From the NCBI GenBank assembly GCA_934247935.1, contig CAKQKE010000010.1, positions 5,752 through 69,751 of the forward strand: a stretch of DNA of 64,000 nucleotides, in the 5' to 3' direction. The stretch is from an uncultured Clostridia bacterium. GTDB taxonomy: Bacteria > Bacillota > Clostridia > Christensenellales > Borkfalkiaceae. Below are positions 34,431 to 42,881 of this stretch, in pieces. The position numbers and the translations under genes were made by a program. The notes below the pieces were generated by a model, which saw only the letters and a program-made list of their open reading frames with translations, did no database searches and was not told the DNA's origin. Each line of letters begins with the position of its first letter. The first letter of the stretch is position 1.

Positions 34431-35147
34431 ATGAACAAGGAAAGAAAGACGTTGAATATCGACACGGCAATCAACAAACAAAACGTGCTTGACGAAGAAA
34501 ACGTGGCGGCAAAAAAAATCTTCGGCGTAAATGTTTACGCTTTGATATTGTCGGCATGTATAGTCGCTTTTGCGGGCTTCGTCATTGAAAACGTTTTCAG
34601 ACTTTTTTGTATCGGCGTAATCGATGACAGACACAGACTTTTCCCGTTCATTGCCGAATACGGCATTGCATATTTCGCAATATTTTTATTGTTCGGCACG
34701 CCTAAAAACATGCGGATTTTTACCAAAAAAATCACAATTACGGCGAAAAATAAAAAAGCAGCCGCCTTTTTACAAACGGCACTATATTTTTTAATTGTTT
34801 TTCTTTGCATTGGTTTGGGCGAAATAACCGTTGGTCTTACGGTTGAAAAAACGATGGGTATAAAAGGCTGGAATTTTTCCAATATTCCGCTCCATATTAC
34901 TCGTTATACAAGTATACCTACGGATTTTGCCTACACTTCGGCGTTTACCGTTTTTATGCATTTGTTTTTCGATAAAATGACAGACGCTTTAAGCGAGATA
35001 TCTCCCAAAGTGCTTAAAATTTTAGCAATCGTGCTCACAACAACGATACTTCTTGATTCGTTGATTATGCTTTGCCACGGAATGATGCACAACAAATACC
35101 CTTCTTATTGGCGAATCGTGTTGCAATTAAAACACTTAAAACGCTAA
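34431..35147 (+). CDS. Membrane protein resembling the putative ABC-transporter type IV family
   Basis: A 238-residue protein with five or six membrane segments (about 35-58, 74-92, 113-135, 160-180, 193-215). The block G-W-N-F-S-N-I-P-L-H-I-T-R-Y after the third segment recalls the conserved W-x-x-S-x-x-P-x-x of PF06541-type proteins, and the N-terminal half has the typical V-I-E-N-V-F-R. No ATPase partner is adjacent. The N-terminal 30 residues are hydrophilic. Function unknown; the family link is tentative. Confidence 0.65.
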   Translation: MNKERKTLNIDTAINKQNVLDEENVAAKKIFGVNVYALILSACIVAFAGFVIENVFRLFCIGVIDDRHRLFPFIAEYGIAYFAIFLLFGTPKNMRIFTKKITITAKNKKAAAFLQTALYFLIVFLCIGLGEITVGLTVEKTMGIKGWNFSNIPLHITRYTSIPTDFAYTSAFTVFMHLFFDKMTDALSEISPKVLKILAIVLTTTILLDSLIMLCHGMMHNKYPSYWRIVLQLKHLKR

Positions 35148-35207
35148 AATAAATTCAGAATACCCCGGCAAGATCACTTCTTGCTTCTCCTTTAAATTTT
35201 TATTTAT

Positions 35208-35245
35208 GTAAAAGGTTATGCGAAAGCATAACCTTTTACCTTTTT
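35208..35245 (+). terminator. Strong terminator hairpin with GAAA loop
   Basis: A perfect 14-bp stem GTAAAAGGTTATGC / GCATAACCTTTTAC closed by GAAA (35208-35239), then CTTTTT. Ends the transcript of the preceding membrane protein gene. Confidence 0.92.
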
Positions 35246-35278
35246 ATATCGTTTTCGTCTTAAAAATATCAAAAATAA

Positions 35279-35316
35279 CCTATTTTACACAAACCGTGTG
35301 CCGTAAACGTGACAAT
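35279..35316. repeat. TACGTA-like palindrome, copy 5 (diverged)
   Basis: CTATTTTACACAAACCGTGTGCCGTAAACGTGAC: same layout as the family but with the centre changed. It lies between two convergent genes, 7 bases from the hydrolase stop codon. Confidence 0.45.
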
Positions 35317-35323
35317 CGATAAG

Positions 35324-35929
35324 TTATTTTCCGATAATGCCGTTGAGCCAATTATCTAAAAATTCCATCTGTTTTTCGGTGTGAAACCAATGCTCGCCGC
35401 CATTCATTACAAGCAAAGTCGCATTAAACTTATCTGCAAAAGCCTTTATACTTTCAATGGACTGCAAATTATCTTCACTGCCATATAAAATGTGTGTTTC
35501 AGTGTGCCAATCAACGGGATTTTCTCTCACCCAAGTGAGATAATCCCACGAAAGCGTTTCACCGAAATTCGTCGGGATTTCTTTTTGAATTTTCAACTGC
35601 TCTTCGCTTACATTCGCCCACTTCATCATATTTATAATAAGTTTTTCCATATCAACCACAGGCGAAATAAAAAACGCTTTCTTGATATTCTTTTTATTTA
35701 ATGCGTGCAATGAAAAGTATGCGCCTATGCTGTTTACAATTAAATATACTTCGTCAAAACCAATCGTTATTTTGTCGTAATAATCCGAAAATTCGACTTT
35801 TGCTTCCCAAGGCGTATCCGATTTATAATCGAAACCGACCACGTCGCAGTCTTTAAATATATTTATATAATGTTCGCTTTCTTTGTAGTTGCCACCCTTA
35901 CCATGCACGTAAATTACCAACTTTTTCAT
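35324..35929 (-). CDS. Alpha/beta-hydrolase family protein
   Basis: 201 residues from the ATG at 35929 after GGGGTAAC; the longer frame to 36019 lacks a site. A small alpha/beta-hydrolase: strand V-I-Y-V-H-G-K-G-G (oxyanion region), Y-L-I-V-N-S-I-G-A-Y with Ser in a modified nucleophile elbow (N-S-I-G-A instead of G-x-S-x-G), L-Y-G-S-E-D-N with the acid, and G-G-E-H-W-F-H with the catalytic His. It resembles RBBP9/YdeN-type serine hydrolases. Substrate unknown. No operon partner: convergent with the membrane protein gene on the left, and VanW is in the same direction upstream. Confidence 0.82.
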   Translation of the reverse strand: MKKLVIYVHGKGGNYKESEHYINIFKDCDVVGFDYKSDTPWEAKVEFSDYYDKITIGFDEVYLIVNSIGAYFSLHALNKKNIKKAFFISPVVDMEKLIINMMKWANVSEEQLKIQKEIPTNFGETLSWDYLTWVRENPVDWHTETHILYGSEDNLQSIESIKAFADKFNATLLVMNGGEHWFHTEKQMEFLDNWLNGIIGK

Positions 35930-36055
35930 ATTGTTACCCCATTTAAAATTGCCGACTTGCAGACATTTTGTCGCATAGTTTATTATAGTCGTTTTAAAAC
36001 AAAAAAGCAACCACAACAACGGCCATAAATCATAAAAGAAAATCGATTATCACAC

Positions 36056-37165
36056 TTACGCAAGCCCGACTTCTTTTATTCCGCGAATCGGCTTGTATAT
36101 ATCAGTGCGCAATTTTTTGGTTCCGATAAGTTTTCCGTCTTTATAAATTCTTAAATAACTGCTGCTTTTTAATCCGTTTTTTGCGTTCTGAATAATGTTT
36201 TCTTCCCCATACAAAAGGTCTTTGTTAAAAACTATTTCATATTCGTCAGGCTCGATTACTTCGTCCACTACAGACACCCGTTCGTACTTACATTCGTTTT
36301 TTTTGCCGTAAACGTTGACGATTAAACGGTTTTTATAAGCCACCGCTTCAATAAAAATCAATCCGCCGGTGTCGTTTTTAAATTTTAAATCGCTCGTGTT
36401 CTCGTTGACCATGGCATCAAACCCGGCCTCGACATAACCGACCTTTAAAGTGTGTCTGTGCCACTCCGTGGGAAAAATGCCGGACATCAAAAGCGCGTTG
36501 TAAAGCGTAGTCGATACTTGACAAACGCCACCCCCGACACCATCGACAAACTTTCCGTCCACAATGATTTTCGCCTTTTTAAAACCCCTCTTTTCGCTTC
36601 TCGTTCCCACAGTCTCGTTAAACGAAAACTCTTCTCCGTCTTCTATTTTAACACAAGTCAAAAACTGCGCCGCAAGAGAAATATTTGCCTTTCTTTCCGC
36701 ACTTGAAGAGGCGTAATCGGTGTAAAAACTTCCGCGTAAAAAGGTATAATTTTTTAATTCAAAAACGGTAGTTTTTGGCAATATTACTTCATACGGTATG
36801 CATAAAGACGGCGATTTTGTTTTTAAAGCATGTAAAATTTTCTCTTTGATTTTGTCTCTGTTTATCCCAAGACCCGATTTTTCTTTTTTATACTCAAATT
36901 GCCCTTTACCGTCGCTTTTTAAATAAATCTCTGCCTCGACGGGGCGAATTAAACTATCGTAATAAATTTCTTCTGCAACGCCGTCAATTCCCTTTAAATA
37001 CAACTCACCATTAAAAACGTCTACTTGCGGGTAAGAATAAACGTACTCTTTATCTCCTGCTTTTATTGTCAACGTAAAATCTGTCGCATTAATTTTAAAC
37101 GCGCTTAACATAAGACTGACAAGCACTATCGATAAAGCGATGACTATTTTTCTTAAGTGTTTCAT
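36056..37165 (-). CDS. VanW family exported protein
   Basis: A 369-residue protein with an N-terminal signal or anchor (residues 5-27), a peptidoglycan-binding-like middle region, and the VanW domain at about 155-290: F-S-F-N-E-T-V-G-x-R-x-x-x-x-G-F, D-G-V-G-G-G-V-C-Q-V-S-T-T-L-Y-N-A and the E-W-H-R-H motif. VanW proteins occur in vancomycin clusters and widely in Firmicutes; the biochemical role is unknown, probably cell-wall related. The remaining C-terminal residues lack a clear domain. No strong ribosome site before the ATG. No van resistance genes are nearby. Confidence 0.92.
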   Translation of the reverse strand: MKHLRKIVIALSIVLVSLMLSAFKINATDFTLTIKAGDKEYVYSYPQVDVFNGELYLKGIDGVAEEIYYDSLIRPVEAEIYLKSDGKGQFEYKKEKSGLGINRDKIKEKILHALKTKSPSLCIPYEVILPKTTVFELKNYTFLRGSFYTDYASSSAERKANISLAAQFLTCVKIEDGEEFSFNETVGTRSEKRGFKKAKIIVDGKFVDGVGGGVCQVSTTLYNALLMSGIFPTEWHRHTLKVGYVEAGFDAMVNENTSDLKFKNDTGGLIFIEAVAYKNRLIVNVYGKKNECKYERVSVVDEVIEPDEYEIVFNKDLLYGEENIIQNAKNGLKSSSYLRIYKDGKLIGTKKLRTDIYKPIRGIKEVGLA

Positions 37166-37366
37166 ATATAAAGTATGAATAAAAATACTGTGTTTTATTC
37201 CGCGAATAAAACGAACGACGCGCTTTCCGTTTTTTGATTTTTATTACAACTTCAAAACTTTTAAAACGGTTTAAAACCTCTAAAATATTTTAAAACTTTT
37301 AATAACAAGCACTATTAAAGTTTTTATAAAACGCCGTTTATTGCCGATTTATCCTTGTTTTGCACA

Positions 37367-37400
37367 TAAAAAGCCGCACCTCAACATAAAAGTGCGGCTT
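37367..37400 (-). terminator. Terminator of the Cof-HAD gene
   Basis: AAGCCGCAC pairs with GTGCGGCTT (37371-37400). On the minus strand the right arm runs into TTTTTA. It lies 46 bases past the stop codon. Confidence 0.85.
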
Positions 37401-37404
37401 AAAT

Positions 37405-37440
37405 TGTCATTTTTACGCAATACGTGTTTTGTAAAACGCA
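37405..37440. repeat. TACGTA-like palindrome, copy 6
   Basis: TGTCATTTTTACGCAATACGTGTTTTGTAAAACGCAC, directly after the stop of the Cof-HAD gene and next to its terminator. Close to the family consensus. Confidence 0.7.
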
Positions 37441-37445
37441 CAAAA

Positions 37446-38258
37446 TTATTTACAATAATGCTCTATTATGTAGTCTATTGCCCCTTCTTGATTAGATACG
37501 GGCAATACTGCTCTTGCTTTGTTTTTCGCCTCGTCAAGCGCGTTTGCTACTGCAAACGACGCAGGAAATCCCTCAAGCATGGATATGTCGTTTCCACTGT
37601 CGCCAACCGTAATCACGTTTTCGTCCAACGCTTTTCCCATAGATTTAAGCAGTTTTTTTACAGCATTACCCTTGCATACCGTTTTTTCGGTAATTTCTAT
37701 ATGATAAGGATTGCTTCTGACTACTTTAAGTTTGTCTTTAAGCACGGGATAAATCTTTTCAAAAGTGTAATCCACTTTTTCGGGTCTGTCAAAAACCAAG
37801 AATTTGGCGGAATCGCGCCCCGTTCTTTTGTAATGATCGTATAAATCTTCGTGTACTTCGGTTGCTTTTACTCCGCCGATATCTTCGTAAAAAGAAGTAA
37901 ATTCTCCTCTCTTATCGATAATAATTTTACCGTCGTAGTAAGACTGAACGTACGCGCCCGTGTCGAGAATTAAACTCAACGCCTGCAGCGTGGTTTTGTT
38001 GTCGATTGGAGTATAAGCGACGTCTTCGCCTGTGTCGATTTTACTTATTTCCGCACCGTTAAACGAAATGACGTAACCGTTGCCTGTAATACTTCTCGCA
38101 ATGGGAAGTATGCTCGTTTTCATTCTTCCGGTGCATATGATAAACGTACCGCCGTGCGCAACAAATCCCTTAATTACTTCACACGTATGCTGCGAAACTG
38201 TCCCATCCGGCAGTGCAAGCGTGCCGTCGTAATCGGTGATCAGTATTTTATTTTTCAT
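37446..38258 (-). CDS. Cof-type HAD phosphatase
   Basis: A 270-residue Cof/YbiV-type HAD hydrolase. Motif I is I-T-D-Y-D-G-T-L-A (7-15), motif II I-I-C-T-G-R-M, and motifs III/IV C-K-G-N-A-V-K and V-G-D-S-G-N-D-I-S-M-L. The cap domain is the C2 type between residues 85 and 190. Such enzymes hydrolyse sugar phosphates or cofactor phosphates such as FMN; the substrate cannot be read. The ATG lies inside the end of the upstream membrane protein gene (11-base overlap), so the two are coupled. Confidence 0.93.
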   Translation of the reverse strand: MKNKILITDYDGTLALPDGTVSQHTCEVIKGFVAHGGTFIICTGRMKTSILPIARSITGNGYVISFNGAEISKIDTGEDVAYTPIDNKTTLQALSLILDTGAYVQSYYDGKIIIDKRGEFTSFYEDIGGVKATEVHEDLYDHYKRTGRDSAKFLVFDRPEKVDYTFEKIYPVLKDKLKVVRSNPYHIEITEKTVCKGNAVKKLLKSMGKALDENVITVGDSGNDISMLEGFPASFAVANALDEAKNKARAVLPVSNQEGAIDYIIEHYCK

Positions 38259-39687
38259 TTTTTATTTCCCTGTAAATAATTCTTAATACAATATAAACAA
38301 TGCTAAGCATCAGCACGATTGCAGACACGATATACACGCTTGTGTTCGCTTTTATAAATCTGCCCATGATAAACAAAGCCAACGAATCCAATGCAAGCAC
38401 TGCAAAAACATAATCTCGCGAACAAATTTCGCTGTCCGATATTTTACCGAGAGCCGAAACGAAAATGCTTACGAACACCAAACCAATAAACACCGCTTCG
38501 ACAATAAACAGCGCACTGCCGTTGAATTTTGCGAAAATCCCCGTTTTTATCACAGTGTATCCCACTATTTCGCTTAACACAACGAAAACGCAAGTCAGGT
38601 AAAGTGGGTATTTTTTGCATAAATCGAGCAAGTACCTGCCCGCTTTTCCTTCGGCGATAAAAATCTCTTCAAACGAATAAGAATTTAATTTTATTCTCAT
38701 TAAAAGAATGATCGCAACAACGACGGCATATATGCTTGCGGAAACAATCTGCAATACCGAACTATATACTATGCCGCAAATTATTATCGAGACGCAGGAA
38801 ACCAAAGCGATAAAATACATATAATCAACGGCGTTGGGCACGTCTTTTTTAAATACGTTGTACCACATAATAAGCAGCGCGACGGTTGCGCTCGCATAGA
38901 AAAACGCCACAACCTGCCAAGAGGCAAAAACCGAATTTCGACTTACATAATTTACAATATCTATTTTATTGAAAACGTAAAATAACACCGCGCAAAACAA
39001 TGATAAAAATGCGCAAATCATAATGGAAGAAGTATCTTTAAGTTTTATGAAATAATCTCTCGACGGACGTTCTTTCGCTTTGTCTTTTATTCTTTTAAGG
39101 GCTTTTACGTCTACTTCTTTTTGTTTTTCGCCTATCGTGTCTTTGTCGTACTGATAAACACACACAATCGGCTCAATCAACACATTCCCCTCACCGTCAC
39201 TGTACCCGCAACGAATTACTTTAGCAATTTTGTTGTCGAGTTTTCTGTCCTCGGTGGAAATAATGGAATTGATTTTTTCGTCGGTGTATTTGTCTCCCGT
39301 CTTTGGTCTGATCAACTCTACGCTGTCGGTACGGAAAAACGACGACAACATTCTGAGCAAAACGGATAAATTTTTATTATATAAATCGTTTTCATCTATT
39401 GCCGTTTCGTCTATTAAAGAAATAATCGCAACCCGGCAAATCTCCTTTTGACTTTTAATGTCGTTGTTAAGCGTTTTTATCTTTGCCTCTATGTCATCGA
39501 GTTGACAATTGTATTGATATATATACAAATCGCTTTCGTCTTTATTGTTGCGGTTTGTCTGTCTGCGCAATTTATACATTGCCGCATTTATTTCTTCTTG
39601 ACGGCGTCTGAGGTCCTTTAGCGAGTCCGTCATATCCGTAATACTTTTATAAAGCGCGCATACCGAATTAAACTTATTCTCTTGCAT
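38248..39687 (-). CDS. Multi-pass membrane protein with N-terminal coiled coil
   Basis: 479 residues from the ATG at 39687, set by AAAAAGGAGG. The annotated frame extends 21 codons further upstream, but those codons come from a palindromic repeat and have no ribosome site. Residues 15-75 are a charged helical, coiled-coil-like region (L-R-R-R-Q-E-E-I-N-A-A-M-Y-K-L-R-R), followed by a cytoplasmic domain to about 220. Then come about eight membrane helices (230-475). I do not recognise the family. Coupling to the HAD gene downstream suggests a shared role, perhaps sensing or transport, but nothing in the sequence settles this. Confidence 0.75.
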   Translation of the reverse strand: MQENKFNSVCALYKSITDMTDSLKDLRRRQEEINAAMYKLRRQTNRNNKDESDLYIYQYNCQLDDIEAKIKTLNNDIKSQKEICRVAIISLIDETAIDENDLYNKNLSVLLRMLSSFFRTDSVELIRPKTGDKYTDEKINSIISTEDRKLDNKIAKVIRCGYSDGEGNVLIEPIVCVYQYDKDTIGEKQKEVDVKALKRIKDKAKERPSRDYFIKLKDTSSIMICAFLSLFCAVLFYVFNKIDIVNYVSRNSVFASWQVVAFFYASATVALLIMWYNVFKKDVPNAVDYMYFIALVSCVSIIICGIVYSSVLQIVSASIYAVVVAIILLMRIKLNSYSFEEIFIAEGKAGRYLLDLCKKYPLYLTCVFVVLSEIVGYTVIKTGIFAKFNGSALFIVEAVFIGLVFVSIFVSALGKISDSEICSRDYVFAVLALDSLALFIMGRFIKANTSVYIVSAIVLMLSIVYIVLRIIYREIKNEK

Positions 39688-39710
39688 AATAACCTCCTTT
39701 TTATATAAAA

Positions 39711-39752
39711 ATGTCTTTTTTACGTAATACGTATTGCGTAAACACGACATTT
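39711..39752. repeat. TACGTA-centred palindrome, copy 7
   Basis: TGTCTTTTTTACGTAATACG followed by TATTGCGTAAACACGACATT: nearly perfect dyad upstream of the membrane protein gene. Its minus strand happens to encode the M-S-C-L-R-N-T-Y-Y-V peptide that artificially extends that ORF. Confidence 0.75.
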
Positions 39753-39981
39753 AACATTTGCCGCCCTCCATCTCTTTTCAAGCGTTGTATTAATTATAAC
39801 ATTAAAAAAAATATAAATCAACAATTACAACGCATACTTTTAAATAAAATAAATACCTCTCGTTTCCGTCAAAAACCTTCACTTTATATTCTGCCGAAAT
39901 CACGAAAGGTATATAGTTATATTTTTATATTTATTTTAAGCGCAATGGTTTAAAAAAACCGCTTTATTATTTTCAGCCGTC

Positions 39982-42012
39982 TTAATACACGCTTCTGTCG
40001 ATTATGTTTTGCTTGATTTCTTTCGACAAAGTTGAAAACCTCGCCGAAAACCCGCCCACCCTGACTATTATAGAATAAGCGAGTTGCTCGTCATCGAGCG
40101 CGCGAATAAGCGTTTGTCTGTCGGTTGCTGTAATTTGAATTTGATTGCCTCCGTTTTTAAAATAAGTCAGTATAAGACCCTTTAAAGCATTGCGCCCGTT
40201 TTCGCCTTTTATAAGCGCACTTGAAAGTCTCATATTGACAATCCACGTACCAAGCGCAAGACTCGGATTGATTTTCGCAACCGAGTTTAAAAGCGCAGTG
40301 GGACTTGTGACGTCTCTGCCGGCCATTGCGCCGCCGCTGTCGGAAATGGCGCAACCGCATTTTCTGCCATCGGGAGAACAATCGGTAATTTTACCCGTAA
40401 TGCTTACCGTATCGAACATTATGCAAGCAGGTAAAAATTTTCCGTTTTCGCCCCTATTCAGGGTGTGACTCGTTATACAATCGCAAACGAAAGCAAACAA
40501 GTCTTTGGCGATTTTGTCTATATCGTCATTGTCGTTGCCGAAAAATTTTAAATCTTTAACATCTTCGAGCAAATCGTCATAGCCGTCGTAGTTTTTGCTT
40601 ATTGCGTCCGCAATTTGGCTTAAATTATATTTTTTTTCATCGTAAACAAGCGTTTTTACAGCGTATAACGAATCGACGGCATTGGCAAACGAACAAATAT
40701 TGAAGACGCTGAAATTATATTTTGCGCCGCCGTCGTTGAAATCTTTCCGCGTCTCTATACAGCCCCTGCAAATTAAACTTCTTATTGGCTGCGGAAGGTA
40801 TTCCGCTCTTTTTTGCGAATTTTCATTTACCTGTTCGCAAATCAAATCAATGTAATTTTTCACCCGGGTTTTATATGCCGATAAAAGATTTTCATAAGTA
40901 TCGTAAGTTGAGTTTATATGCAACTCGTCGTTAAGGGTTTGCACGCAATTTATGCCGGCGTCTATCGAACCACAATTCGTTTGCCCCGCAATCATAGTTT
41001 CGCTGCAACCGCCGAAAGCAAACTTTTCCGCATCGCTTTTTTGCACGCCGATTTTCATAAATCCGTCTATATAAGCACATTTTGAGTAAATTGCCGGATT
41101 TGACGAAACCGCAATACTTTTAAACGCCTCGGTAAAAATTTCTTCGTCGGTTTTATCGTCAACCGCAAGCGAAAGATTCGGTTTTGTTTGCCCGCGTGAC
41201 GCCTTTAAAATGACTTTCGTTATTTCTTCGTTTTCGCTTAAAAGCACGTTCCACGACACCGTTTTTTCCATACTTATGAATAATTCACGCAATACGTCTT
41301 GCGTAAAATAGTCAATTTCGAAATTTTTTAAGTATGTATCGAGTTTGCCCAGGTTGTCGCAACCGTCGAGCGTAAATATAAAATTGATTCGCACTATCGC
41401 ACCGAAAATGTCGGTTGCCGCGCCGCATAAAAACTGCTCGTATGCCTTTATAAGGTTGGCTGTCTTTTGCGTATGATTAAGAGTTTTTAAATAAGTTATT
41501 ATCCTTTCGACGTAATTATACATGCATTCTGCAATGCAAATTTCTCCTCGCATAAAATCACTGCCGTTGTCGAAAGAACGCACGTAAGAGACAAATTCAT
41601 CAAGTCCGCGACATAAAAAAAATTCATAATCGGGCACGAAATGTGTATAGCCCCTGCCCGACAAAGCAAACCGCCTTTCGATACACTCGCCGCCACGATA
41701 CATAGACGAAGCGAAGTCTTTTATATGTTTTTTTTCGTCATCGTCAAGGCATGATTTTTGTAAATTTTCCTCGTTTAAACTAAACGGATAAGAATAATCG
41801 AAAAACATTATTCCGTCAAAATCGGTAAGCAAAGATTTGGTGTTTATCGGGTATAAATATGTATCGGAATACTTTGGAAGCGGCTTGTTTTTCAAAGCAC
41901 AAATAATAGCGTCGAAAAACCTTTGCGAAATACTCGCATTTTCCTCTTTAAAAAATCCCGCGGTAAAAAAATCGCCCGCATTCATAAGTTTATCAAAAAC
42001 ACGATTATTCAT
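39982..42012 (-). CDS. Glycyl radical enzyme of the pyruvate formate-lyase superfamily, substrate unknown
   Basis: A 676-residue glycyl radical enzyme, shorter than most (about 750-850). The C-terminal radical loop is R651-V-G-G-F-S-A-R-F, with G654 the likely radical site. The active-site loop is F-G-G-C-S-E with C336 as the thiyl Cys and E338 in the place of the catalytic base used by dehydratases and lyases such as CutC or glycerol dehydratase; pyruvate formate-lyase has two Cys here instead. G-Q-T-K-P-N-L-S-L (275-283) is another family block. It is strictly anaerobic, needs the activase encoded just upstream, and overlaps it by 8 bases. I cannot name the substrate. No microcompartment shell genes are in view. 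Confidence 0.9.
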   Translation of the reverse strand: MNNRVFDKLMNAGDFFTAGFFKEENASISQRFFDAIICALKNKPLPKYSDTYLYPINTKSLLTDFDGIMFFDYSYPFSLNEENLQKSCLDDDEKKHIKDFASSMYRGGECIERRFALSGRGYTHFVPDYEFFLCRGLDEFVSYVRSFDNGSDFMRGEICIAECMYNYVERIITYLKTLNHTQKTANLIKAYEQFLCGAATDIFGAIVRINFIFTLDGCDNLGKLDTYLKNFEIDYFTQDVLRELFISMEKTVSWNVLLSENEEITKVILKASRGQTKPNLSLAVDDKTDEEIFTEAFKSIAVSSNPAIYSKCAYIDGFMKIGVQKSDAEKFAFGGCSETMIAGQTNCGSIDAGINCVQTLNDELHINSTYDTYENLLSAYKTRVKNYIDLICEQVNENSQKRAEYLPQPIRSLICRGCIETRKDFNDGGAKYNFSVFNICSFANAVDSLYAVKTLVYDEKKYNLSQIADAISKNYDGYDDLLEDVKDLKFFGNDNDDIDKIAKDLFAFVCDCITSHTLNRGENGKFLPACIMFDTVSITGKITDCSPDGRKCGCAISDSGGAMAGRDVTSPTALLNSVAKINPSLALGTWIVNMRLSSALIKGENGRNALKGLILTYFKNGGNQIQITATDRQTLIRALDDEQLAYSIIVRVGGFSARFSTLSKEIKQNIIDRSVY

Positions 42013-42769
42013 CGAGATACCTTACCTTTACATTAGTCTCTTTGCTTATGGTTTGTCTTGCTTTTTTCATTACTTCTTCTGTCGGAACGCAAAACTTTTT
42101 GTCGTAGTTAAGTCCGCACTTTTTATACTTGTTTTTCATTAAGTCATGATACGGCAATAAATGAATTTCGGCTATATTTTTATGCTCGTTTATCAAACGA
42201 ATCAATGAATTAAAATATTCTTCGTTATCATTTACGCCGCCGATTATGGGACAACGCAAGACTATGTTTTTGTCAGTTGAACACAAATAATCAAGGGCGT
42301 TTAGCACAACTTCAAGCCGCCCGCCCGTGTAATTTTTAAACTCGTTTTTATCTAAAAGTTTTATATCGAAATACACTGTATCGGCGCACTTTATAAGTGT
42401 GACAAAGTCGCTTTCAGAGCAATAACCGCTCGTTTCCACAACGGAATTTATGCCTGCGTTTTTGCATTTAAGCAATAGTTTCAAGGCGAAATCTGCCCAT
42501 AAAGCAACTTCGCCGCCCGAAAGCGTAACGCCGCCGCCCGTCGATAAATAATACTCTTTATCCTTGATTATTTCGTCGAAAATTTCATTTACCGACATTT
42601 CCTTGCATATAGGTTTACCGTCGGCGTAACGGTCGTTTTCCGTTACGCCTTCGGGATTGTGACACCATTTACAACGCAAAGGACAATTTTTGAAAAACAC
42701 GGTAGTCCTTATACCCGCGCCGTCGTCGACGCAGTACCGCTGAATATCGAATATTTTTGCTTTTTTCAT
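42005..42769 (-). CDS. Glycyl radical enzyme activating enzyme (radical SAM)
   Basis: A 254-residue radical SAM activase. The [4Fe-4S] motif is C29-x3-C33-x2-C36 in C-P-L-R-C-K-W-C-H-N-P-E-G; then T-L-S-G-G-E-V-A-L-W (SAM-binding GGE), V-E-T-S-G-Y and V-Y-F-D-I-K-L-L-D. It lacks the eight-Cys ferredoxin insert seen in many non-PFL activases, so it has the minimal PflA-like form, even though the partner enzyme has a non-PFL active site. It abstracts a hydrogen from the Gly of the downstream enzyme using SAM. CAAAGGAG precedes the ATG. First gene of the two-gene operon. Confidence 0.95.
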   Translation of the reverse strand: MKKAKIFDIQRYCVDDGAGIRTTVFFKNCPLRCKWCHNPEGVTENDRYADGKPICKEMSVNEIFDEIIKDKEYYLSTGGGVTLSGGEVALWADFALKLLLKCKNAGINSVVETSGYCSESDFVTLIKCADTVYFDIKLLDKNEFKNYTGGRLEVVLNALDYLCSTDKNIVLRCPIIGGVNDNEEYFNSLIRLINEHKNIAEIHLLPYHDLMKNKYKKCGLNYDKKFCVPTEEVMKKARQTISKETNVKVRYLDE

Positions 42770-42831
42770 ACTTTTCTCCTTTGCGATAAATAAAAAATTG
42801 CAATGATTTTATCCTTAAAAGTTTTAATTAA

Positions 42832-42872
42832 TACCGTTTTTACTCAATACGTATGCAGCAAAAGCGACATTT
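42832..42872. repeat. TACGTA-centred palindrome, copy 8
   Basis: CCGTTTTTACTCAATACGTATGCAGCAAAAGCGACATT, just after the stop of the InlB-repeat protein gene. Moderately diverged dyad. Confidence 0.65.
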
Positions 42873-42881
42873 TAATTACTT

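Noticed and set aside
36056..37165. Vancomycin resistance locus
   Set aside because: Only a VanW-family gene is present; no ligase, dehydrogenase, dipeptidase or two-component genes are nearby.
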